A DNA stretch of 64,000 bases from Anisus vortex. Its lineage: Eukaryota > Mollusca > Gastropoda > Planorbidae. A program made the translations under genes and the position numbers. The notes under the pieces were generated by a model. That model was not told where the DNA came from and did not search any database. It saw only the letters and a list, made by a program, of their open reading frames with translations. This document shows, piece after piece, positions 51,201 to 63,200 of the stretch. The stretch lies in assembly GCA_949126835.1 (NCBI GenBank), contig OX421500.1:44486114-44550113 (forward strand), read 5' to 3'. Numbering within the stretch: the first letter of the stretch is position 1; each line of letters opens with the position of its first letter.

Positions 51201-54200
51201 AATAACAGACTTTACAGTGACAGACACATTATACATTTTATTCTTACAACAAGAAGAAAATAACACTTTTCAGTGACAGACACATTATACATTTTATTCT
51301 TACAACAAGAAGAAAATAACAGACTTTACAGTGACAGACACATTATACATTTTATTCTTACAACAAGAAGAAAATAACAGACTTTACAGTGACAGACACA
51401 TTATACATTTTATTCTTACAACAAGAAGAAAATAACAGACTTTACAGTGACAGACACATTATACATTTTATTCTTACAACAAGAAGAAAATAACACTTTA
51501 CAGTGACAGACACATTATACATTTTATTCTTACAACAAGAAGAAAATAACACTTTACAGTGACAGACACATTATACATTTTATTCTTACAACAAGAAGAA
51601 AATAACAGACTTTACAGTGACAGACACATTATACATTTTATTCTTACAACAAGAAGAAAATAACAGACTTTACAGTGACAGACACATTATACATTTTATT
51701 CTTACAACAAGAAGAAAATAACAGACTTTACAGTGACAGACACATTATACATTTTATTCTTACAACAAGAAGAAAATAACACTTTACAGTGACAGACACA
51801 TTATACATTTTATTCTTACAACAAGAAGAAAATAACAGACTTTACAGACACATTATACATTTTATTCTTACAACAAGAAGAAAATAACAGACTTTACAGT
51901 GACAGACACATTATACATTTTATTCTTACAACAAGAAGAAAATAACAGACTTTACAGTGACAGACACATTATACATTTTATTCTTACAACAAGAAGAAAA
52001 TAACAGACTTTACAGTGACAGACACATTATACATTTTATTCTTACAACAAGAAGAAAATAACACTTTACAGTGACAGACACATTATACATTTTATTCTTA
52101 CAACAAGAAGAAAATAACACTTTACAGTGACAGACACATTATACATTTTATTCTTACAACAAGAAGAAAATAACAGACTTTACAGTGACAGACACATTAT
52201 ACATTTTATTCTTACAACAAGAAGAAAATAACACTTTACAGTGACAGACACATTATACATTTTATTCTTACAACAAGAAGAAAATAACACTTTACAGTGA
52301 CAGACACATTATACATTTTATTCTTAAAACAAGAAGAAAATAACAGACTTTACAGTGACAGACACATTATACATTTTATTCTTACAACAAGAAGAAAATA
52401 ACAGACTTTACAGTGACAGACACATTATACATTTTATTCTTACAACAAGAAGAAAATAACAGACTTTACAGTGACAGACACATTATACATTTTATTCTTA
52501 CAACAAGAAGAAAATAACACTTTACAGTGACAGACACATTATACATTTTATTCTTACAACAAGAAGAAAATAACAGACTTTACAGTGACAGACACATTAT
52601 ACATTTTATTCTTACAACAAGAAGAAAATAACAGACTTTACAGTGACAGACACATTATACATTTTATTCTTACAACAAGAAGAAAATAACAGACTTTACA
52701 GTGACAGACACATTATACATTTTATTCTTACAACAAGAAGAAAATAACACTTTACAGTGACAGACACATTATACATTTTATTCTTACAACAAGAAGAAAA
52801 TAACAGACTTTACAGTGACAGACACATTATACATTTTATTCTTACAACAAGAAGAAAATAACAGACTTTACAGTGACAGACACATTATACATTTTATTCT
52901 TACAACAAGAAGAAAATAACAGACTTTACAGTGACAGACACATTATACATTTTATTCTTACAACAAGAAGAAAATAACACTTTACAGTGACAGACACATT
53001 ATACATTTTATTCTTACAACAAGAAGAAAATAACAGACTTTACAGTGACAGACACATTATACATTTTATTCTTACAACAAGAAGAAAATAACAGACTTTA
53101 CAGTGACAGACACATTATACATTTTATTCTTACAACAAGAAGAAAATAACAGACTTTACAGTGACAGACACATTATACATTTTATTCTTACAACAAGAAG
53201 AAAATAACACTTTACAGTGACAGACACATTATACATTTTATTCTTACAACAAGAAGAAAATAACACTTTACAGTGACAGACACATTATACATTTTATTCT
53301 TACAACAAGAAGAAAATAACAGACTTTACAGTGACAGACACATTATACATTTTATTCTTACAACAAGAAGAAAATAACAGACTTTACAGTGACAGACACA
53401 TTATACATTTTATTCTTACAACAAGAAGAAAATAACAGACTTTACAGTGACAGACACATTATACATTTTATTCTTACAACAAGAAGAAAATAACACTTTA
53501 CAGTGACAGACACATTATACATTTTATTCTTACAACAAGAAGAAAATAACAGACTTTACAGACACATTATACATTTTATTCTTACAACAAGAAGAAAATA
53601 ACAGACTTTACAGTGACAGACACATTATACATTTTATTCTTACAACAAGAAGAAAATAACAGACTTTACAGTGACAGACACATTATACATTTTATTCTTA
53701 CAACAAGAAGAAAATAACAGACTTTACAGTGACAGACACATTATACATTTTATTCTTACAACAAGAAGAAAATAACACTTTACAGTGACAGACACATTAT
53801 ACATTTTATTCTTACAACAAGAAGAAAATAACAGACTTTACAGTGACAGACTTTACAGTGACAGACTTTACAGTGACAGACTTTACAGTGACAGACTTTA
53901 CAGTGACAGACTTTACAGTGACAGACTTTACAGTGACAGACTTTACAGTGACAGACTTTACAGTGACAGACTTTACAGTGACAGACTTTACAGTGACAGA
54001 CTTTACAGTGACAGACTTTACAGTGACAGACTTTACAGTGACAGACAAACTTGGGATAACTCTGAATCTTATTTGAAAGCAAAGGGAAATAACTCTAAGA
54101 CTACTTTAAAAAAGTTGCCATTGGCTGTTTGTACCAGGACAAGTTAATTTACATAAACAAATTCCAGGTATAATAGAAAGATATTTTTATTTCTAGAACT

Positions 54201-57200
54201 AAATGAGACACTAGGCCTGATTGATGCAATAGCCCAGGAGTCATGTATATAAAACCAAATCAACAAACTGAACACAAAGTTTGACCTTGACCTTCATATT
54301 TCAACAGAGTCTGTTCAATGTTTCACTGAATGTATTTTCTTATTCCTCTATTTATTTGAATCCATCAGTAAATTATAATTCTGTCATGTCTGCAATTTAC
54401 ACATCATATACACTTGTTGTGTGTTAATTTTATTTTATTCAAGACAGTAACAAAAAGTATTTTCTATGTAATCTCTTCATTTCTAAACCCAATAATAATA
54501 ATAATATATTTAGCTTTCATCTAATCCTTGTTCTTCAAACAGAAACTATTTACAATATTGAATAGATTCTGCCAGCTACCTAACCCAAACATTATCTACA
54601 GATATAGAATCTATTGGTTGAATATTTTTTTAAATTTCAAGTGTATTTGATTAAGTGTGAATGCAAGTTTTCTAAGTCCTGTGTGAAGTTCATAAACTTA
54701 GTTGACACTTTGTTATTTTTATAGGTCAGCCACGGTAGCATGCAGTACACCAACTTACTGAAGAGCCTCAACGACAGCAAACTGCTTCACACCCTCCAAC
54801 ACAGCGACAACAACAATAACAACAGCAGCAGTGGCCTTCATGGCCTGGTTGGGCTCAGGCCTCAGGTATACCCACTGGTGGACATGAAGGCATTTGACCT
54901 TAGGCGTGGCCAGCAGGTGGAGGTCAGGATGGCCTCAGATGTGGCTGACCATGAGGATGCTGTGAGTACATTTTGTCTGAACTTTGAATGTCACAGATTC
55001 ACCTTTTGAGGTTTTGATTCTTGTTTTCAAATGTCTGTGTGTTTATATTTTGTTGTAAAGTTTGAAATTGTTTTCTTGTCGTTGTTTCAGCCTTCAATAG
55101 AAAGTTTTGATCAAAGTAAAGCTCTACGGCTGATGATGGCTGCTGGGAAAGACAAGAAAATCAACTCACAAGTCTTGCAGGTGGATTTCTTAAATATACA
55201 CATTTTCAAACACAGCTGAACATATTATGAAAACCTAACCACACATTTCTATAACATAGCTACACATTTTATTTCCATCAAATCCTTACATTTTTCAACA
55301 GTGCTACACATAATCCAAAACAGGCTACACATTTTGGAAACTATTCCTACAGCACCTTTGTTTTCAAATTTGTACCACATATTTTCCAAACATTTTCATT
55401 CTTCCAACTTTACATTAGAATTAGATTGTTCAAAAATTTTTCTGATTTCATTTTCTTCTTTTTAATGTTTTTTTAATCAAACCTCCACATTGTTTTCAAT
55501 TCTCTGCCAGGCTTTTCTCCAGGCTAAGGAACCAGTGAGGCAAAACTTGACATCACTTGAGGACTTGAGGAAAGTTTCTTCCAGAGCGGCTGAGGAGGAG
55601 AAGAGGAAGAGTGAGAGAGCGAGGCAAGAACTGGAGGAGATGAAACAGAGGATCGAGAAGGACAGGAAGAGGCTGACGGAGCAGGAGAAGTTGAAACAGA
55701 AGTTGGCTCAGGAAGGGATGGGTGACGTCACGGTGGTGCTGCCCGTTGCTCCTCCTTTCGATGACTCGGCTGCCGCCGGTGCCAGGGATGGGGACCTGAC
55801 GGATGGGTCTGACCGCCCGACTGACCTGTCCATAAAGTCTCAGATAGGTGTTGGTTTCATGGCCAGGAAGTCCACACAGGACCAACAGGCTGGAGTGTCT
55901 AGTTCAATAGTTAGTTTTTATTTCTTTCTCTTCACACATTGAATGGTGTTAAAAATATCATCAATAATTGTTTCTATGGGTTGGTTAAACCGATACCTTG
56001 TTTTTAAAGACCCTGTTTGTCTATAGCGTAATGTTATAGGGTCTGGGCTTTGATAATACAATGGTGTAAAGGGTCATTAAAATAGAGCATTTTCATCAAA
56101 AAGTGAACAAATAGTTGTGTATACTATTTCCTTGTCAATTCACAATATATCGTCCATTTGGTTTTCATTCATTGATTTTATAAAATAAAATAACTTTGAT
56201 TGTAATGTTTTTTCTTTGACTTATATATTGTTTCAACTAAAAAGCCTGTTTGTTTGTTTTTAATCAGGAGTCCAAGCAGTTACCTAGTGCTACAAAGGAA
56301 GCACCGCCTGGAACCAAGAGACCTCTCATCCCCGTCACTGACCATCATGGCTCAGCTCCTCCCACCAAGAACCGCAGGAAAGCTCTGAAGCCGCAGCGGA
56401 TACGCTGCGACAGTTCACAGGCTCAGGGTGCGCGGGAGACAACTCAGACAGACAAGGGAGATAACAACAATAATAACACTGACCTAGAGAAGAGAAATAG
56501 CCAATCACAACATAGTAAGTTTAAATGTTTTTGTATAACGTCGTTGGTGTTAATATAGGTCAGGTTGTAAACAGCAGTACAGAGAGATAGCAAGCTGAAT
56601 ATTTGGTAAATAAATTTCATTGAAACGTTAGACAAATGTATTGTTGATGTTTGAAAGTATTATTTCTCATTGCTTGGAATTCATACTGTTTGATTGTAAA
56701 GACAAACCTTGTCTTCATGTCTATTTCATATGATGTCTGGGTAAACTTCTTAATGGTCTATAGCTTTATCATGTCAGATTTAAGTTGTTCTATTTTCTCA
56801 GAAACATAGAAATAGATCATCTAAAATATTTCATTTGTTTATTTCAGGTTCATCCTTCCCTACAGGGACATCAGCATTCAGTCAAGTTAGTCTGTTCAAA
56901 TCATTTGTACAAGACCAGAGTTCAAAACCCATCTCATCCTTGACCATGCCAAGAACCAGTCTGCTCAATACAGCCCCATCATTGCCCAATACGGCCCCAT
57001 TATTGCCCAATGCAGCCTCATCATTGCCTAAACAGCCCTCTCCAGGCCAGGTCCCCTGTGTTGACCCAGTTAGTGGTGCCATAGATCTTAGCACAGACAG
57101 CAGGGCTAATGTCAAGTCTCGTCGTGCCCAGTCCCCCGGTGTCAGTGTCAGGTCATCGCCACCGTCCCCATCTGGTGAACCTCTGGCGCTGAGCAAGAAA

Positions 57201-60200
57201 GTCTCAGGTCAGCACCAGGTCCTGAACAGGAGTACCAGCCTTGACCCTGCCGTGTCTGACTCGGACAACTCTCTGTCTCATGAACTGACCTCTGCCGCCG
57301 ACATGTCCAAAAACTCCAAGGAGCTCGGCCTGATGATATTCTCCAGTGGCACATCTGCTCCATTCCTGGGCAATCTTCCAGCCTCTCCTTCAGATCCAGA
57401 CAACTTGATTGGTTTCCCTAGGGTCTTGTGGAAATCGGGAGAACCTCTGGACAATATTTCAGGTCGGACCCAGTGGAACGGTAAGGAAAGTAAATCAAAC
57501 TTTTCAACCAGTAAGAGCCAGACGTCGTCCCCATCGCCAGCCCCGTCGCCAACCAACTCGGACATCTCTTCAGCTGACGGCCGAAGGGCCACAACCACCT
57601 CACTGTCTCGCACCCATTCCAGGTGAGTTTCCAACCCCACACCTACCTGGGGGAATTGTATTGTCAACACAATCCTGAGTTTGTCTGGTTTGCTTGACGT
57701 GTGTGTGTATGCATTAACTAGAGTGTGTTTGATGCCGTAACACCTACAGTCAGATCTCATAGTCAAGTCTTAATAGTCTTATGACAATCTCATTTGTATT
57801 CTTATTGAGAAAGTACACCAGATTGACAAAACTTAATGCTTTATATATTTTCTCTAATAGCTTATTAAAACAAAATTTGTTCCATAACTAAATCTACAAT
57901 TTCAAGTATTTAAAAAAAATAGTTTTAATTCTCCATTTTAAAAATACTGAAATAATCCAGAAATAATTTTCTGTACATTTTTGCACTTAACAATTAACAA
58001 GAGCAACTTTTTGTTCTATTTTTTGTTTGGTTTGAAACGTAGCCATTAATTTTGTCTCTTCTGTGTGTTTGTTTGTTTGTTCCTTCCAGTACAAGAGCCA
58101 CATCACTGTCTCGTACACACTCCAGGTTTGTCCTGAACACTTTATCTAGTTGTCTTCTCCTGATTGCTTCCTGGACGTGCACTAACACATATACAAACAA
58201 AACCTTTGTATTTTTTCTCTCCCTCCTTTGCATGCAAATGTAGAAATGGTGAAAACCTGTGTATTAACTATTAACTAACTTATTCTTGTACTTGTGTAGT
58301 TCTGCCATTTAGATTCATGTTTTTAAAACAACCCTAACATTTGAATTAACACAGGAATGTAGTTTCTATACAATAGTTCAACTTGAATCGTGAAATATTA
58401 ATATCAGAAGTTTAAACTTAACTAGCACTGCAGTTTGGTCTCTCAGTGTTTCATTGGTTGCTGGTTGTGTTGTTGATTACTTACCATTACCAAGAATGGT
58501 GTCAGTTTGTCCAAACAGTTGGGAAAATTATCAGCACAATTAAAATATATTTAGAGGTTTAAATGTCTAGAGATAATGTCATGAGGAAACAGAAAGAATA
58601 GTTTGGCACATCACCAAACTGTAACAGTTATGAATAAATTAAAGTCATCAATGTGCTTGCTGCCTCAGTCCATACCAACAGTTGGATCAATTCTTATGTC
58701 CTTACTTATCATGATACTTCTCTTAACTCAAATATTGCTTCCTCCTCTACACACACTGGTCTTCTCTATATAGGCAGGATCTGTCTCTCCATCAGCATCA
58801 TTGGGTTGAATTTCACTCTTGCAAATTATTTTCCTTGAAATGTTCAACACAGTTGAACCTGGCTGAACTACACAACCAATTCATGTCTTGTGATGAGCAA
58901 AACCAAATAAATACCAAATCCAATGTACATCTTGACAGCTTCAATGTGGCTGAAGTAATCATTTTAATTACAGACTACCGTAGTTCATGAGAAATACCAG
59001 AATAAATGTCCGTAAAAAAGAAAGACTTCTAAGACTGCAAATAAATTTGAAGTAATTTTCTGGATCATCAAACACAAATTTTTGGGAACTCAGTTCATTT
59101 CTACAGTAAAGTCTGAAGTGATGTTAACCTACTGGCTTATCATCATGATAACATGAAATGTACTTAATGAAATGACCACAGGAAATGTACCTCCTGAAAT
59201 GTACCTCCTGAAATGACCACAGGAAATGAACCTCCTGAAACGTATCTCCTGAAATGACCACATGAAATGTATCTGTTGAAATGTATGCATGAAGTAGTAT
59301 GTTAATGTTTACACCCTATTTAAGAAACTGTGGACATCTGTTCATTATATCGCTGGTTCCTACTGCACTACTGTAATCCATCGCATGTTGTTGTCTTAGA
59401 AAACTTCCACCATAATGTAGACTGTAGTCAAGTTGTGCATGTAAATATCATTAAACAATTTAGTCCTACCATAGCCACCCCCCCCCTGTCACTACCCAAT
59501 GAATTCTAGTTTATTAGTAGTTTAAGTAGTTAGTTTATTAGTTTATTAGTAGTTAGCCTTGACAAAATTATACAGAGAATTTACATTCAAAAATATTTTT
59601 TTTTTGTCTAAAATTTCCACCAGTGTCAATATTATAGATTATGCCAAATAACTTAATTAACTGTGTAACATATTATTTATGATCATTTTTTTATTTTAAC
59701 TTAAGTGAGAAGAGAAGTTTTTTATTGGGTAGAATATTTATGTCTTGCAATACATTATTCATGTCATGGGATGCATTATTTACTAACATCATGTGACATG
59801 TCACTTCCAGGCTGTCTGTTGTCAATGAACCCCTGGACAGAAACTCTCTGTGTAAGCCTAAACTTCTAGATGATGGTCGCTCCGTGTACAGCTGCGTCAT
59901 TTGTAAGAAGAACTTCCTGTCACTTTCGGACATCAATAGGCACATGGACTTCCATGAAGGTTTGTTGACATTCTGATTATACATAGACACCACAATCACA
60001 GGGAATCAGTTACAATCATGGTTAGTGATTGAACTCAATCATCCACATGTAAATGATGAGCACCAGTCAATGACAGAACTAGCCGTTGAATCACAAACTT
60101 AGACAATGAAAAAACTCACCCCCCCCCCCCCTCTCCACTCAATCAAATTTCAAATAGATCACTTTGAAATATTTTATAATTTACAGTTGTATACTGTATA

Positions 60201-63200
60201 ATATAAGTTCAATAAGTTCATATAAAACATTTCACTTGGTGTCCTAATCATTAAAAACTTTCTCCTAGAGAAAAAATCTATTTACTAGACTAGATTTCAC
60301 TAGATATATTTATATTTCATTGAAATATTTTCATAGATAAATTCTAGTCTAGATATTTTATAGTTTCTGTTGCTTAGTTTGTAGGCAAGCTTTGAATGTA
60401 GAGAAATTTTATCCTTGAATCAACTTGTAGACAATATCATTCACATTTCAATCATTTGGTCAACTTATTATTTTTCAACTTCCAATTCTAATGTTTATTT
60501 TCTGCTCACCCGGCCACCAGTTGGTAGGTTTTTATTCATTTTCATTTTTTTTCTTCTGGTCAAATTTTACTTTTACATTTATGGAAAACATTTTATTTTT
60601 GTGGATCTCCTTCTTTCAGACACATTTGTTTTATTTTTTTAAGTTGCTACATTTTTATTCCAAATACTTTTGTAATGTGTGTATTTTTAAATGTTTATAT
60701 TTACCTCATGTCCCAATATGAGTTTGTGTCTTGGTGTATCAATGAGTTGTCTCTCTTAACTGTTGTAGTAGCTTCCCTTTATTTTCTGCATTTAAGTCTA
60801 GCTAGAGTTGTCTCTGTATCTTTTATTGCTACTTTATGTAAACAAAACTTTCCACTCAATTTTATGTCATGCACTAGAAATGTTATTTTTACTTTATGTT
60901 TTCTTTTCTTTGTTTCAAACAACTGACTAGATACAATTATTGTTACAGTTTTGAATTAAAGAAACAACTGACTAGATACAATTATTGTTACAGTTTTGAA
61001 TTAAAGAAACAACTGACTAGATACAATTATTGTTACAGTTTTGAATTAAAGAAACAACTGACTAGATACAATTATTGTTACAGTTTTGAATTAAAGAAAC
61101 AACTGACTAGATACAATTATTGTTACAGTTTTGAATTAAAGAAACAACTGACTAGATACAATTATTGTTACAGTTTTGAATTAAAGAAACAACTGACTAG
61201 ATACAATTATTGTTACAGTTTTGAATTAAAGAAACAACTGACTAGATACAATTATTGTTACAGTTTTGAATTAAAGAAACAACTGACTAGATACAATTAT
61301 TGTTACAGTTTTGAATTAAAGAAACAACTGACTAGATACAATTATTGTTACAGTTTTGAATTAAAGAAACAACTGACTAGATACAATTATTGTTACAGTT
61401 TTGAATTAAAGAAACAACTGACTAGATACAATTATTGTTACAGTTTTGAATTAAAGAAACAACTGACTAGATACAATTATTGTTACAGTTTTGAATTAAA
61501 GAAACAACTGACTAGATACAATTATTGTTACAGTTTTGAATTAAAGAAACAACTGACTAGATACAATTATTGTTACAGTTTTGAATTAAAGAAACAACTG
61601 ACTAGATACAATTATTGTTACATTTTTGTATTAAAGAAACAACTGACTAGATACAATTATTGTTACAGTTTTGAATTAAAGAAACAACTGACTATATACA
61701 ATTATTGTTACAGTTTTGAATTAAAGAAACAACTGACTAGATACAATTATTGTTACAGTTTTGAATTAAAGAAACAACTGACTAGATACAATTATTGTTA
61801 CAGTTTTGAATTAAAGAAACAACTGACTAGATACAATTATTGTTACAGTTTTGAATTAAAGAAACAACTGACTAGATACAATTATTGTTACAGTTTTGAA
61901 TTAAAGAAACAACTGACTAGATACAATTATTGTTACAGTTTTGAATTAAAGAAACAACTGACTAGATACAATTATTGTTACAGTTTTGAATTAAAGTTTT
62001 TCATTTTAAATTACTCTATGACTTCCATGTTGGAATGTATTTTTTTTAAAGCATCAGATGAACTGAATGAAAGGTTCTTGTGTTAATATTTATCTTGCAC
62101 CTTGATATATATATATAGGCCTACACATTATTATTTCATTGTAATATTGATTCAACTATAACTTTAATGTGTCAGTATTATAAATATTGTTTTTTTTTTA
62201 TGTATTTATTTGTTTGAACAAAATATTTGTTACTTTATTTATGGTTGGACTATGTGGGTCTGTCTGAAATTTTAATTAAAAGGTAAACAAAATTTCCAAA
62301 GTTTAATGTTTAGAATGGGATATTATGGGGTAGAACATTTTTTTAATGTTGTACTTTTAAGAATGGAAATATAGATCTAAAAAAAAACCCAGAAGTTGTG
62401 CAGTTTTTATTTTTGAGTCAATGTTGAACAAGTTTATTTTTCTCTCTCTCTAGATATTCGTCCCTACAAATGTAAATACTGTGATTATTATGCCAGAACC
62501 AACAGCCAGTTGAAAGTTCACAAACTCCGGCATGAAGGTAAACACTGGAGAAGATTGTTTGTTGATCATTGATAGGGTTATGGATGAAATAAAAGAGGTG
62601 CTTAGCAAAATTGTGATATCTATTCCTTGCTATATCCAAACTCCTAGTTTGGATGGACACAGAAAGAAGTACCTGGGAGTGCGCTCATTTGAATCAGTGG
62701 CGCCTAATTCTCAATGGAACATGTTATCTCAGACACAGAGAATCTGGGACAAGAGAATCTTTAAAAAAAAACTTAAGGACCTTTTTCTTTGGGTAATACA
62801 TCTGCCACTGCAAATTACACCAAGAGCGTACTGAGCATGCTAATTTAATAGAAGTGCTATAAGAAATGCCCATTCTTCTTATTCTTATATAGTTAGTCAT
62901 AGTAGTATGCTACTAATTGTAGTTGTAGGTTGATTGGAATGTGGGGGGTGGGGGCAAGTAATTCAATACATATCTGAGATTGGCTAATTGAAGACAGTCC
63001 AACAGGAACTGATCTTAATGTCTTGTATGTCTCTAGGGTCTTCAGTCAGGTGTATGTGTTGAATTCATTCTGTGCCAGTTGTTTTGAGAAGAAATTTGGT
63101 ACATTATGTCATTATGTATTCTAGCTTGTAAGACAAAAAGTACCATAAAGTATTAAGTACAGTACCAATAAAATGCAGACTTTATACAGTTTGGGGAAGT

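Noticed and set aside
56250..56558. ORF-based extents for exon 19 and similar exons
   Set aside because: ORF edges run into introns; AG/GT sites with matching phase give better limits and were used instead.
60896..62086. 396-codon ORF with KQLTRYNYCYSFEL repeats
   Set aside because: Lies in intron 22 of the zinc-finger gene and is the 45-bp array read in one frame; no start context or domain.
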